Numbered from the stretch's first letter, positions 6,410-15,727 are shown. The stretch is 34,049 nucleotides of DNA from Gammaproteobacteria bacterium (GCA_013289415.1 JABDAB010000017.1:1-34049); one strand, 5' to 3'. A program made the numbers and translations. The notes: generated by a model from the sequence alone, not told the origin.

Positions 6410-7720
6410 ATGATATCACTTAAAGAAATACACTCAGATATCGACTCAAAAGAGTTTTTTAAGGGACTGCGTTACAGTATTAATTTAATGTGGATTAATA
6501 GTCACAAAGATGATGAGGGTGAATATGTTTGTTCTGGTAAAACCAGAGAAACAATAAATTATGTATCGAATCAACTAAAAAAATGGCGTATTGCCAATCC
6601 AGAGGCAGAGGTAAATTTTTGGTATGATAGCCAATGCACGAACACAAACGCGATAGAAAACACACAAAGGCTGTTGAAAAAGGTAAGCGTTGAAGCCCAT
6701 TCTGCAATTAAACTGAGAGATATTAGAGAAATACCTTTTGTTCAAAATAATTCAGATCTGTTTTTATCTGGTATTCCGATTTATTTTCGCGTTGATTTTT
6801 TAAAATTAATTCTTTCAGCCCATCTGATGGAAAGCAAAAAACAGGGCTCCGTTATTTATACTGATTTAAGTATATGCGATTCAGAAGAAACAGCGCTTAC
6901 TAAACAAGAGCTTTATAATCCAATTGTTTTAAAAGACCTTGAAAAATTTGGGATAGTTCTTGGTGAAGATACTCATAGAAACATTGAAAATCAATTTTTG
7001 CAAATGATGAATACACCTGAATTACTTGAATCGTTGAAACATGCTATTAACAGTAGTTTGCTTCTTGCAACAAATTCATTAAATTTAGCAATACAGAGAA
7101 ATAACATAACACCTTTAATGTATTTATATTACGCTCCATTTAATGCAACTATGGGGAGTGTTTCTGTATATTATCAAGCCATTCAAAGCAAAAATCCTAT
7201 AAAAATTCGAGGCGATGTTGTCAACGAAGGGAATAAAAATGAATGGATTAACTATGAGCCAGAAAAACATGGATATATTTTGTTTGGAAATATGCCTAAA
7301 GGGGTCGAAATTGGTAATCTTTACTATGACTGCGTAACTCGTACAACCCTTCCTATAGAAGCGATGACAAAGCTGCCTGAAGGCTTGTGTTTTAGTCCTG
7401 ACGTAGCACAAGGTGCCAGTAGAAATGACATAAATCCCGGTACAAAAGGACGATCACATCAGTGGTATGGTGAATTACCCCTTCCTATGCAAGGAGATGA
7501 ATTCCATTGTACATTTTGGCCATTAAACAGCGTTCCTCCTCATGAAATTGAAAATATAGCTGCGACGGAAGGCGGCTATGAAATGGGTAATTCAGTCATC
7601 GTACAGAACCAGTCTCAAAAATATAGAGAAACTGTGTTGAATAGGAGGTCGGATGTCTCAACATCAGAAACGTTGGGTGACGATAAACAGGACAAGATAA
7701 ATAAGAGTGAGTCTAATTGA
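6410..7720 (+). CDS. Cargo gene: glycosyltransferase-like protein, possible effector
   Basis: ATG 6410 follows TGGAG by seven bases (436 residues); the GTG just before it is less likely. The N-terminal half has a block order I associate with DxD glycosyltransferase-like toxins and effectors. NLMWIN is at 25-30, KKWRIANPEAEVNFWYDS ends near 74, LRDIREIPFV is at about 102-111, YFRVDFLKLIL at 125-135, and VIYTDLSICD at about 148-157. The family's metal-binding DxD would fall at the last block, but here it reads D152-L-S154. There is no signal peptide or membrane helix. The tail is charged and acidic/serine-rich (ETLGDDKQDKINKSESN), as in Dot/Icm substrates. The gene is visibly more AT-rich than its neighbours, so it was probably acquired. 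Family membership and effector role are inferences. Confidence 0.5.
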   Translation: MISLKEIHSDIDSKEFFKGLRYSINLMWINSHKDDEGEYVCSGKTRETINYVSNQLKKWRIANPEAEVNFWYDSQCTNTNAIENTQRLLKKVSVEAHSAIKLRDIREIPFVQNNSDLFLSGIPIYFRVDFLKLILSAHLMESKKQGSVIYTDLSICDSEETALTKQELYNPIVLKDLEKFGIVLGEDTHRNIENQFLQMMNTPELLESLKHAINSSLLLATNSLNLAIQRNNITPLMYLYYAPFNATMGSVSVYYQAIQSKNPIKIRGDVVNEGNKNEWINYEPEKHGYILFGNMPKGVEIGNLYYDCVTRTTLPIEAMTKLPEGLCFSPDVAQGASRNDINPGTKGRSHQWYGELPLPMQGDEFHCTFWPLNSVPPHEIENIAATEGGYEMGNSVIVQNQSQKYRETVLNRRSDVSTSETLGDDKQDKINKSESN

Positions 7721-7818
7721 GTAGAGATTGCTTTTATATTTCACTTGATTAAATCACCATCATCTATAGCAGTTATACATTTTCTACTTATTATTTTGTT
7801 CGAGAAAAGCTCCTCGGC

Positions 7819-7838
7819 GTCTACATTGCGTCTACATG
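7819..7838 (+). repeat. Arm-type integrase site, copy 2
   Basis: Identical to 748-767 (GTCTACATTGCGTCTACATG) and in the same orientation, 45 bp inside the right attachment site. Together they are best read as paired integrase arm-binding sites of the element. Confidence 0.65.
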
Positions 7839-7882
7839 ACTTTTTTGAATTTTTTAGAATCGCGCGTAACTACTTGATTTAT

Positions 7883-7960
<78 letters not shown>

Positions 7961-8033
7961 GCGCGTGGTTATTGTAATGGTTAATGTTGTTTAATGCCAG
8001 AATTTTTTTAATATCTTTTGTAAGTTTTGTTAA

Positions 8034-8104
8034 TGTAGGTTGGGCCTTGGCCCAACAAGTTTAAGCTTTGAAGCGGGGCCTGTTGGGCCAAGGCCCAACC
8101 TACA
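8034..8104. repeat. TGTAGGTTGGGCC palindromic repeat, copy 1
   Basis: A 24-bp arm (8034-8057) is repeated as its exact reverse complement at 8081-8104, and each arm contains an inner palindrome TTGGGCCTTGGCCCAA. The element lies between the rpoD stop and the tRNA gene and may stop rpoD transcripts. A second copy of the same family is at 15643-15710. Confidence 0.75.
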
Positions 8105-8114
8105 AATGTGGCGT

Positions 8115-10001
8115 TTAGCTTTCATCTCCATCGAGGAAACTTCGCAGTTTTTCCGATCGTGATGGGTGGCGCAGTTTGCGGAGAGCTTTGGCTTCGATTT
8201 GACGGATTCGTTCTCGAGTTACGTCGAATTGTTTGCCGACTTCTTCTAACGTATGATCCGTGTTCATTTCAATGCCAAAACGCATGCGCAGTACTTTTGC
8301 TTCACGTGGAGTTAGCGTTTCCAGAATTTCCAAAGTTGCTTCACGCAAGCCTTCGGCTGTAGCACAGTCGATAGGTGATTCGATGTTGTCATCCTGTATG
8401 AAATCACCAAGATGTGATTCATCGTCGTCACCAACGGGGGTTTCCATGGAAATGGGTTCTTTAGCGATTTTCAGGACTTTACGAATTTTATCTTCGCTCA
8501 GATCCATTTTTTCCGCTAATTCTTCCGGTGTTGCTTCTCGTCCTGTTTCTTGCAGGATTTGTCTTGAAATACGATTAAGCTTGTTAATCGTTTCAATCAT
8601 GTGCACCGGAATACGAATCGTGCGAGCTTGATCCGCAATGGACCGAGTGATTGCCTGACGTATCCACCATGTTGCATATGTAGAGAACTTATAGCCACGT
8701 CGGTATTCAAACTTATCGACTGCTTTCATCAAACCAATATTGCCTTCCTGAATTAAATCAAGAAATTGTAGACCACGGTTTGTGTATTTTTTGGCGATTG
8801 AAATCACCAGCCGTAAATTTGCCTCGACCATTTCTTTTTTAGCACGGCGTGCTTTGGCTTCACCCAGTGACATTTCGCGATTGATTTCTTTAATTTCGCT
8901 AATGGTCAAGCCGTATTCTTTTTCAAACGATGCGAGTCTGAGTTGCAAGTGCTTGATGTCTTGGGCAAATTCACCCACACGTGCGGCGTCAATCTTCTTC
9001 GGATTTTTGTTTGTTAACGTATCCAGCCAGTTGATATCCGTTTCATGTCCTGGGAAGCTATCAATAAACAATTTGCGTGGTACTCGTGCTTTGTCAATAC
9101 ATAACTTCATGATATTGCGTTCAAATTCACGAATATGGTTCCGTAGGTTGCGGAAGTGGCGCGTTAGTTTATCAACTTCTTTGGATGTCAGTTTTAACTT
9201 TAAGAATGATTGAGCCATTAGCTCAAGTAATTCCATAGTTTTTTTAGAAGTACGACCCAGATCATTCATGGATTTCATTGCGTTGTCATAGTTTTCACGC
9301 AATTCATCAAAATAAACTTGGGCTTGCTCAGGATTTGGCCCCTCATCGACTTCGACTACACCACCTGCATCGCCATCACTATCGTCACTTTCATCGATGA
9401 TGTCAGCTGTCACTACATCGATAATGGAATCTTGCTGTGATTCATCCAGCATGGATCCAATGTTGGATGGAGGTGCGCTATCGTCATCAGAGAAGCCGCT
9501 GATAACTTCATTTAGGCGCATTTCATCAACCAGTACGAGTTCGTAATCGCTCAGGAGTAATCCTACCGTTTCAGGATAATATGCCAGAGATGTAAGAACC
9601 TGGTAGATGCCTTCCTCGATACGTTTGGCGATACGAATCTCGCCCTCACGAGTTAGTAGCTCCACAGTGCCCATTTCGCGCATGTACATGCGAACAGGAT
9701 CTGTAGTTCGACCGGTTTCTTTATCCAGCGATGCTACAACGGCAGCCGCCTCTTCGATGTCTTCCGGTGCTTCTTCGGTATTTCCAAGAAGTGCCAGTTC
9801 ATCATCATCTGGTGGACGCTCGAATACTTTAATATTCATGCCCTCCAACATACTGATGATTACATCAAAATGTTCGGTGTCAACAATATTGGGTAGCAGG
9901 TCGTTGATCTGTGCATAAGTCAGGTAGTTTTGGTCTTTTCCTAAACTAATGACTTTGGTGATCTGCGAGCGATGTTGTTCTTGGTCATTATTGGAGCTCA
10001 T
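8115..10001 (-). CDS. rpoD: RNA polymerase sigma-70 factor RpoD
   Basis: The primary housekeeping sigma factor, 628 residues. Region 1.1 occupies roughly the first 80 residues, and region 1.2 is at [12 protein letters not shown] long acidic non-conserved insert follows ([19 protein letters not shown]). Region 2 is at [28 protein letters not shown] and [13 protein letters not shown], and region 3 at [16 protein letters not shown]. The region 4.2 HTH reads [20 protein letters not shown]. Length and architecture match gammaproteobacterial RpoD. It is the last gene of the rpsU-yqeY-dnaG-rpoD block, with 96 bp separating it from dnaG. That gap contains a TATAAT on the minus strand (10045-10050), so rpoD probably has its own promoter as well as readthrough from upstream. 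Confidence 0.98.
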   Translation of the reverse strand: MSSNNDQEQHRSQITKVISLGKDQNYLTYAQINDLLPNIVDTEHFDVIISMLEGMNIKVFERPPDDDELALLGNTEEAPEDIEEAAAVVASLDKETGRTTDPVRMYMREMGTVELLTREGEIRIAKRIEEGIYQVLTSLAYYPETVGLLLSDYELVLVDEMRLNEVISGFSDDDSAPPSNIGSMLDESQQDSIIDVVTADIIDESDDSDGDAGGVVEVDEGPNPEQAQVYFDELRENYDNAMKSMNDLGRTSKKTMELLELMAQSFLKLKLTSKEVDKLTRHFRNLRNHIREFERNIMKLCIDKARVPRKLFIDSFPGHETDINWLDTLTNKNPKKIDAARVGEFAQDIKHLQLRLASFEKEYGLTISEIKEINREMSLGEAKARRAKKEMVEANLRLVISIAKKYTNRGLQFLDLIQEGNIGLMKAVDKFEYRRGYKFSTYATWWIRQAITRSIADQARTIRIPVHMIETINKLNRISRQILQETGREATPEELAEKMDLSEDKIRKVLKIAKEPISMETPVGDDDESHLGDFIQDDNIESPIDCATAEGLREATLEILETLTPREAKVLRMRFGIEMNTDHTLEEVGKQFDVTRERIRQIEAKALRKLRHPSRSEKLRSFLDGDES

Positions 10002-10044
10002 ATATACTCATAAAAAGAACGTTAAAGGCGAGAAAATTGGCTTA

Positions 10045-10050
10045 ATTATA
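10045..10050 (-). promoter_or_regulatory. Possible rpoD -10 box
   Basis: TATAAT read on the minus strand in the dnaG-rpoD gap, 43 bases upstream of the rpoD start. No good -35 hexamer is visible 16-18 bases further upstream, so this is only a candidate promoter. Confidence 0.35.
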
Positions 10051-10097
10051 AACTGACTTAACTAAATACGCCAGTCTGTGATCGAGTTTTTTCCATG

Positions 10098-11855
10098 TTA
10101 TTGATCGAGAACGGTTTTTAATCCCTTATGCCGTTTTTTTAGCATGTCCTGAAGGGTATGTTGGTCAGTTTTTGTCAACCCTTCATGACGCGCTTTATCG
10201 ATTAGTTGTTGAATCTCATTGTCTTGATTTTGCTTTTCCAAAAAAAGAACGATGTCTAAAAATTCATTTGCAAGTGCATTATCTGGAACTTGGTGCGCCC
10301 ATGCGGCCAGTTTATTGATTGAATCAAATAAAGGCGAATCACGCCAGGCTTCAACCAATGTCGCCGTATTGATGGTTGGGTTTTGCGCTATTTGTTGCAT
10401 TAACGTATGCAGTACATGGTGTCGTTGGTCATCTAGTGCATCCTCAGGTAATTGGTCGGCACATGTGGTGTATAACTCAGGATTTTGCAACAGCAATGCG
10501 GTGGCAACGCGAATAGGTGTTCGAGCTATATTCGCTCCTGCATCGGGAACTATTTCAGGTGTTTTTTCGTCTATTAGCTGGCCGATTCTATGCGTCTCGA
10601 TGCGGGTGAGGCGAGCTAGTTCATTCATCATTAATTGTTTGTATGGTCCATCTGTCATTTTCAGCAAATAAGGTTTGGCCGCATTCACGAGTTGACTTTT
10701 TCCCGTCAGGCTCGTGTGATCGATGTCCTTGGTCAAGGTATCGAAAAAAAACTGGTTTAAGGGGGTGGCATTTTGTAAACGTTGAAGAAATTGGTCTTTG
10801 CCTTCTTCACGCACTAGGCTATCTGGATCATGGCCGTCTGGTAAAAAGATAAAACTGGCATCAAGACCTGCATTTAGCTGGGGGAGGCTGCTGTCCAGTG
10901 CTTTCCATGCTGCCTGGCGCCCGGCGGCATCGCCATCAAAACAAAAAATGAGCTGTTTGGTGTGTTTGCTTAATAATTGAATGTGGTAGGAGCTGGTTGC
11001 AGTGCCAAGCGTGGCAACAGCATTCATGATACCGTGTTGAGCCAATGCAATCACGTCCATGTAGCCTTCAACAATAAGCACATTTTTTACGTTACTTTGT
11101 TGTTGCAAGATTTGGTGCAAGCCATATAATTCACGGTTTTTTTGAAATATAACGGTCTCAGGTGAGTTAAGGTATTTCGGCTTTTGGTCTGCTTCAATCG
11201 CTCGTCCACCAAAACCAATGATTTTTCCATGTCTGTCATGAATGGGGAACATGATCCGTTGTCGGTAACGATCATATGTTTTACCGTCATCTTTTTGGAT
11301 TAGCATGCCTGTGGCTATTAATTCCTGCTTATTTTGTCTGAATTGTGCTTCCAGTGTTTGCCACCCTGAAGGTGCAAATCCGAGTTGATAAAGTTTTGCT
11401 ACCTCACCATTAACATGGCGTTGTTTCAAATAATCAATGGCAATCTGGCCTGACGATTTTAAGGTTTGTTGATAAAACGTTGAGACGCGGTTTAATAATT
11501 GATATAGATTTAATGAGTGATTATGTTTTTCGGGATGTGCGTCCCGGGGTACAGCTAAGCCCGCACGCGTCGCTAATGTTTCAATGGCGTCGGGGAAACT
11601 TTGATGTAAGTAACCCATAGCAAAGCTAATGACGTTGCCACTGGTACCACAACCAAAGCAATGGTAAAACTGTTTTTTGGAAACAACGTTGAAAGAGGGG
11701 TTTTTTTCAGTATGGAAGGGGCAACAAGCGATATGGCTAGTGCCGCGTTTTTTTAGCGGCACGTAGCTATCGATAAACTCAACAATATCTGTGCGGTTGA
11801 GTAATTCATCAATAAATGATTGGGGGATCAAACCCTGTGTGGCTGAGTTACTCAA
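10098..11855 (-). CDS. dnaG: DNA primase DnaG
   Basis: A 585-residue primase that makes RNA primers at the replication fork. The N-terminal CHC2 zinc motif is C45-P-F-H48 with C66-F-G-C69. The TOPRIM core shows VLIVEGYMDVIALAQ and CFDGDAAGRQAAWKAL, and the C-terminal region is the DnaB-binding helical part. The start is TTG at 11855, whose last two bases are shared with the upstream yqeY TGA stop (TTGA). Alignment from memory with E. coli DnaG (start near GRIPRVFI) places the N-terminus within a few residues of this TTG. It is therefore probably translationally coupled to yqeY. Confidence 0.97.
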   Translation of the reverse strand: MSNSATQGLIPQSFIDELLNRTDIVEFIDSYVPLKKRGTSHIACCPFHTEKNPSFNVVSKKQFYHCFGCGTSGNVISFAMGYLHQSFPDAIETLATRAGLAVPRDAHPEKHNHSLNLYQLLNRVSTFYQQTLKSSGQIAIDYLKQRHVNGEVAKLYQLGFAPSGWQTLEAQFRQNKQELIATGMLIQKDDGKTYDRYRQRIMFPIHDRHGKIIGFGGRAIEADQKPKYLNSPETVIFQKNRELYGLHQILQQQSNVKNVLIVEGYMDVIALAQHGIMNAVATLGTATSSYHIQLLSKHTKQLIFCFDGDAAGRQAAWKALDSSLPQLNAGLDASFIFLPDGHDPDSLVREEGKDQFLQRLQNATPLNQFFFDTLTKDIDHTSLTGKSQLVNAAKPYLLKMTDGPYKQLMMNELARLTRIETHRIGQLIDEKTPEIVPDAGANIARTPIRVATALLLQNPELYTTCADQLPEDALDDQRHHVLHTLMQQIAQNPTINTATLVEAWRDSPLFDSINKLAAWAHQVPDNALANEFLDIVLFLEKQNQDNEIQQLIDKARHEGLTKTDQHTLQDMLKKRHKGLKTVLDQ

Positions 11856-12295
11856 TTCAAGCGTGCTTTGATCATCGCGCTGACTTTACTCATGTCTGCA
11901 CGACCTTGTAGTTGAGGTTTTAATTCCGCCATGACTTTACCCATGTCGCTCATTTTCTCGGCGCCAACAGTAACCATTGCTTTTTCAACAAGGTCTTTTA
12001 CTTCGTCATCACTGTATGGCTCAGGCAAGTACTGATTAATCAGGGCCAGCTCAAACTCTTCCTGTGCGACCAATTCATCTCTTCCCGCTGCACTATATTG
12101 ACTGATTGACTCGTTGCGTTGTTTTGCAAGTTTATCTAGAATGACCAGCATTCGCGTATCATCTATTTCAATACGTTCGTCAACTTCAATTTGTTTGATT
12201 GCAGCAGCGATTAGCCGAAGCGCGCCCAGTTTTTTTGTATCTCTGGCGCGCATGGCATCTTTAAGATCGTTAATAATCTGATCTTTCAAGGTCAT
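11852..12295 (-). CDS. yqeY: GatB/YqeY domain protein
   Basis: A 147-residue protein of the YqeY/GatB C-terminal-like family. The start is TLKDQIINDLKDAMRARDTKKLGALRLI, with a typical IEVDERIEIDD segment, the KQRNESISQYSAAGRDEL block, and the C-terminal MGKVMAELKPQLQGRADM repeat. The family is related to the tail of the GatB subunit that contacts tRNA, but the cellular role of free-standing YqeY is not settled. It lies two bases downstream of rpsU and overlaps the dnaG start. The rpsU-yqeY-dnaG-rpoD order is common in gammaproteobacteria. Confidence 0.92.
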   Translation of the reverse strand: MTLKDQIINDLKDAMRARDTKKLGALRLIAAAIKQIEVDERIEIDDTRMLVILDKLAKQRNESISQYSAAGRDELVAQEEFELALINQYLPEPYSDDEVKDLVEKAMVTVGAEKMSDMGKVMAELKPQLQGRADMSKVSAMIKARLN

Positions 12296-12297
12296 CT

Positions 12298-12525
12298 TTA
12301 TTTACGTCGGTGTGTTGCTGGGCGACCAGTAGATGTGTCGCGAGTCAATTTTTTCAGGTGACGTTTAACAGCAGCTGCTTGTTTACGCTTACGTTCAGCA
12401 GTGGGTTTTTCATAAAACTCACGACGACGCAATTCAGTTAACAGGCCTGCTTTTTCACAGGAACGTTTGAAACGACGCAGTGCGTACTCTGGGTTTTCGC
12501 CTTCTTTCACGCGAACTGTGGGCAT
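12298..12525 (-). CDS. rpsU: 30S ribosomal protein bS21
   Basis: A 75-residue basic protein with the bS21 signature [20 protein letters not shown], then [16 protein letters not shown] and a basic C-terminal tail. It is slightly longer than the 71-residue E. coli protein. bS21 sits near the anti-Shine-Dalgarno sequence of 16S rRNA and helps initiation. The ATG has CCGAGG upstream. It is the first gene of the macromolecular synthesis block, divergent from tsaD across a 143-bp gap that should hold both promoters. Confidence 0.97.
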   Translation of the reverse strand: MPTVRVKEGENPEYALRRFKRSCEKAGLLTELRRREFYEKPTAERKRKQAAAVKRHLKKLTRDTSTGRPATHRRK

Positions 12526-12611
12526 TCAGTAATCCTCGGTTAGTTTTTTCGTTATCTAATCTATTATAGATGACGATTGGTATATTTATTACAATAAGCT
12601 CGCAATTCTAG

Positions 12612-12640
12612 TGATACAATTGTCATTCGTCAAGTATAAT
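12612..12640 (+). promoter_or_regulatory. Candidate tsaD promoter
   Basis: TATAAT at 12635-12640 lies 28 bp before the tsaD start, with a weak TGATAC at the -35 position and a 17-bp spacer. The same gap carries two ATTGTCATT copies (12619 and 12639) that could be a regulator-binding repeat. On the minus strand a TATAAT-like box about 20-40 bp upstream of rpsU could serve that gene. Confidence 0.35.
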
Positions 12641-12668
12641 TGTCATTTTTAAGGCAACAGGTGTAATC

Positions 12669-13673
12669 ATGCGAGTATTAGGTATTGAATCGTCTTGTGA
12701 TGAAACAGGTGTGGCAATTTATTGCTCCGAACAAGGTCTGATAGCGGATGTACTTTATTCGCAGATCATGATGCATCGTGATTTTGGCGGAGTTGTGCCC
12801 GAATTAGCCTCACGTGATCATGTTAAACATATCGTACCTTTGGTGGATGAAGCCTTGCGACAGGGCGGACTGGATAAAAAGCAATTGGATGCAATCGCTT
12901 ATACAGCAGGGCCTGGCTTGATTGGTGCACTGTTAACGGGGGCTTGTTTTGCAAAAAGTCTGGCGTTTGCACTAAATATTCCAGCTCTTGCGGTACATCA
13001 TTTAGAAGCGCATTTGTTGGCAGCAAAACTGGATTCGCCAGCGTTGGATTTCCCATTTGTTGTGTTATTGGTTTCAGGTGGACATACACAATTAATTGAA
13101 GCGCGTGCTTTGGGTGATTATGAACTGTTGGGCGAAACTCTGGATGATGCAGTGGGTGAGGCGTTTGATAAAACGGCTAAATTAATGGGCGTGCCTTATC
13201 CGGGAGGGGCTGAGCTTGCAAGAATTGCCGATCTTGGACTATCAGACTATACCTTGTCACGGTTTCCACGCCCCATGACGGACAGACCTGGATTGGACTT
13301 CAGTTTTAGCGGACTTAAAACGCACGCATTAATGGCCTGGAATAACAGTCCCAGACATGATTCCGCACGTGCAGCGATTGCAAAAGCATTTCAGGATGCA
13401 GTTATTGAAACCTTGGTTATAAAATGCCAACGTGCGTTGACACAAGTCAACAGTAAGCGTTTAGTTGTTGCCGGCGGCGTTGGTGCAAATCGAGCATTAC
13501 GCGAGGCTCTTGGAAAAGTGATGGTTGACTTGCATGGAGAGGTTTTTTTCCCCCGCCCTGAATATTGTACGGATAATGGCGCTATGGTGGCTTATGCTGG
13601 ATGTTTGCATCTGCTCCAAGGGGAGCAGGATGCGAATTGGTCAATTGATGTGAGGGCGCGTTGGGCTCTTTAG
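12669..13673 (+). CDS. tsaD: tRNA threonylcarbamoyladenosine synthase subunit TsaD
   Basis: A 334-residue ASKHA-fold protein that transfers threonylcarbamoyl to A37 of ANN-decoding tRNAs, together with TsaB and TsaE. Motifs seen: [18 protein letters not shown] at the N-terminus, the metal-binding [18 protein letters not shown], the [12 protein letters not shown] block, and [13 protein letters not shown] near the C-terminus. Length is typical. The ATG is preceded by ACAGG. Its TAG stop at 13671-13673 overlaps the convergent plsY stop, so the two genes share their 3' ends. Confidence 0.97.
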   Translation: MRVLGIESSCDETGVAIYCSEQGLIADVLYSQIMMHRDFGGVVPELASRDHVKHIVPLVDEALRQGGLDKKQLDAIAYTAGPGLIGALLTGACFAKSLAFALNIPALAVHHLEAHLLAAKLDSPALDFPFVVLLVSGGHTQLIEARALGDYELLGETLDDAVGEAFDKTAKLMGVPYPGGAELARIADLGLSDYTLSRFPRPMTDRPGLDFSFSGLKTHALMAWNNSPRHDSARAAIAKAFQDAVIETLVIKCQRALTQVNSKRLVVAGGVGANRALREALGKVMVDLHGEVFFPRPEYCTDNGAMVAYAGCLHLLQGEQDANWSIDVRARWAL

Positions 13674-14275
13674 GATTTCTTTAGATTAATTTTTGGCTCC
13701 GTTCCATCTACCAGACGCGTGAGGTTTGCATGGTGCTTGTAAATCACAAAAATCATAATTATTGCAAGCGGGACAAATGCACGTATGTTATAGGTTATAA
13801 ATAATGAATAAAAAGGCGCTAATACAACGGCAACAACAGCTGCCAAAGAAGAATAACGACTGATCAGAGCAACCACAAGCCAGGTTCCAATCACCATGCC
13901 ACCCAGAAGCCAATTAAAGCCGAGTAACGCTCCCAATGTTGTGGCAACGCCCTTGCCACCTTTGTAATTGAAGAATATGGGGTATATATGACCCAAAACG
14001 GCGGCCAAGCAAATATAACCGATGGTGGTTGAGTTTGCACCGAGCAATTTAGCCAGAAACACGGGCAAAAATCCTTTTAGCATATCTGTGGCTAGTACTA
14101 TAGCAGCATACTTTTTACCTGCGATTCGCAAGACATTGGTCGCGCCGGGATTTTTTGAGCCTTCCGTGCGAGGATCAGGTAAAGAAAACAGGCGGCATAT
14201 TATAACTGCTGAGCAAACTGAACCAAGAAGGTAGGCGATGATCACATAAAATACAGATAAGATGGTTTGCAACAT
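13670..14275 (-). CDS. plsY: Glycerol-3-phosphate acyltransferase PlsY
   Basis: A 201-residue inner-membrane enzyme that transfers acyl from acyl-phosphate to glycerol-3-phosphate, the first step of phospholipid synthesis. Family motifs are [12 protein letters not shown] near residue 20, [33 protein letters not shown] and the C-terminal [14 protein letters not shown]. Five hydrophobic segments are apparent. The ATG has CGGAGAG upstream. It converges with tsaD with a four-base overlap, the two stop codons being interleaved. Confidence 0.96.
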   Translation of the reverse strand: MLQTILSVFYVIIAYLLGSVCSAVIICRLFSLPDPRTEGSKNPGATNVLRIAGKKYAAIVLATDMLKGFLPVFLAKLLGANSTTIGYICLAAVLGHIYPIFFNYKGGKGVATTLGALLGFNWLLGGMVIGTWLVVALISRYSSLAAVVAVVLAPFYSLFITYNIRAFVPLAIIMIFVIYKHHANLTRLVDGTEPKINLKKS

Positions 14276-14310
14276 AGGCTCTCCGAGCAGTTACTATAAT
14301 TTAAAATGGA

Positions 14311-14386
14311 TGGTGGGCCGTATAGGGGTCGAACCTATGACACAGAGGTTAAGAGCCTCCTGCTCTACCAGCTGAGCTAACGGCCC
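14311..14386 (-). tRNA. tRNA-Lys (anticodon CUU)
   Basis: A 76-nt minus-strand cloverleaf: acceptor GGGCCGT/ACGGCCC, D arm GCTC/GAGC, anticodon loop CTCTTAA with CUU, T loop TTCGACC and encoded CCA. It reads the AAG lysine codon. It stands alone between plsY and hemW, with no duplicated 3' end nearby, so there is no sign of integration at this tRNA. Confidence 0.93.
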
Positions 14387-14442
14387 ACAGGTTATAATCA
14401 TACTTGATTTAGGTAGACTTTCAAGCGATTTAGAGAGCGGAT

Positions 14443-15579
14443 TCAATCCAGTAAAAATAAAGCCTGTAAATCATTCGTATACCGTCGGCCAAACGATGTG
14501 ATCTGCCAATGGGTGTTATCCAGCGTAATAAGTCCCTTGCTTTGTGCTTTCAAAAGCCCCGGCGCTAATAAATCAAAACTCAAGCCCGTACGTTCCGTGA
14601 ACAGTACATGCTCGATGGGTTGTTGCAAACGGGTGGTGTTTAACATGAATTCGAAAATTAAATTATTAGGACTCACTTGTTCGCATGCCGCAAGAAATGG
14701 TTTGTCGGCATTTAAATAATCCACAGGTTGGCGGTGTTTTCGAGTGCGGTGGATTTCTTTACCATCGGCAGATGTCAGTTTGCCGTGCGCACCGGCGCCG
14801 ATGCCGTAGTAATCACCGAATAGCCAATAGTTAAGATTGTGGCGGGCGGGCTTGCCTGATTGGCAAAAAGCAGATATTTCATAACGGTTATACTGTTTGC
14901 TGTCTAGCAAGGCAAATCCTTCTTCTTCTATAGTACAGGCATCATCTTCTGTGGGTAGGGTCGGTTGGGTTTTATAAAAAATGGTATTGGGTTCAATGGT
15001 TAATTGATACCAGGATAGATGTTCTGGTTGATGGTTTAAAGCGGTGCGCAGATCCTCAATCCCTTCAGCGACGGTTTGATTGGGTAGGCCATGCATGATG
15101 TCAATGTTAATGTTATCAAAGCCGGCAGCACGCGCAGCATCGATTGCACGATGGGCTTGATGGTCATCATGAATGCGGCCTAGAGCCTTTAAATGGGCTG
15201 GGTTAAAGCTTTGTATTCCAATGGATAACCGGTTGATTCCCAGTTTGCGGTAGTCGTTAAAGCGTTGTTGTTCTACCGTGCCAGGATTGGCTTCGAGGGT
15301 AATTTCAATGTCATTGGCAAAAGGCAGTAGGGGTTGGATGGCATTAAACAAGGTGTCATAGGCGTTTGCTGAAAACAGGCTTGGCGTGCCTCCTCCAATA
15401 AAAATAGACCCCAGCTCTCGACCTGGAAAGGAATCCAAGTCGTGCTGCAAATCTGCAATCAAAGCGTTGACGTAGTTGTCTTCAGGCAAATGTTCAGGAC
15501 TTTTGTGAGAATTAAAATCACAATATGGGCATTTGCGAATGCACCAGGGAATGTGTATGTATAAGGATAATGGAAGCAC
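14443..15579 (-). CDS. hemW: HemW-like radical SAM protein (heme chaperone)
   Basis: A 378-residue protein of the HemN/HemW family. The radical-SAM cluster motif is CIRKCPYC (CxxxCxxC) in LYIHIPWC...CDFNSH, followed by FIGGGTPSLF, EANPGTV, GINRLSIGIQSF and the HemW C-terminal domain. Many such genes were once labelled coproporphyrinogen III oxidase. The short N-terminus without the extra HemN segment favours HemW, which binds heme and hands it to acceptors. A GTG at 15579 is the only start in frame because a TAA lies just upstream. It has no clear ribosome-binding site. It is divergent from malate dehydrogenase. Confidence 0.92.
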   Translation of the reverse strand: MLPLSLYIHIPWCIRKCPYCDFNSHKSPEHLPEDNYVNALIADLQHDLDSFPGRELGSIFIGGGTPSLFSANAYDTLFNAIQPLLPFANDIEITLEANPGTVEQQRFNDYRKLGINRLSIGIQSFNPAHLKALGRIHDDHQAHRAIDAARAAGFDNINIDIMHGLPNQTVAEGIEDLRTALNHQPEHLSWYQLTIEPNTIFYKTQPTLPTEDDACTIEEEGFALLDSKQYNRYEISAFCQSGKPARHNLNYWLFGDYYGIGAGAHGKLTSADGKEIHRTRKHRQPVDYLNADKPFLAACEQVSPNNLIFEFMLNTTRLQQPIEHVLFTERTGLSFDLLAPGLLKAQSKGLITLDNTHWQITSFGRRYTNDLQALFLLD

Positions 15580-15642
15580 GGATTAAATCAGACTGGCTTG
15601 TTAAGGGCGTCAATAGTATCATAGGGCAGCATATAAAAACAG

Positions 15643-15710
15643 GTAGGTTGGGCCTTGGCCCAACAGCAGAGTTATGTGAATACTATTGTTGGGTCAAGGC
15701 CCAACCTACA
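15643..15710. repeat. GTAGGTTGGGCC palindromic repeat, copy 2
   Basis: Arms 15643-15665 and 15687-15709 are reverse complements with one mismatch (GGGTC for GGGCC), and the family is the same as 8034-8104. This copy lies in the hemW-mdh divergent gap. Its right arm ends three bases before the AAAGGA of malate dehydrogenase, so in the transcript a hairpin would abut the ribosome-binding site. Confidence 0.72.
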
Positions 15711-15727
15711 CTAAAGGAAACCATAAA

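Noticed and set aside
14443-15579. Oxygen-independent coproporphyrinogen III oxidase (hemN)
   Set aside because: The short N-terminus and the CxxxCxxC context fit HemW better than catalytic HemN.
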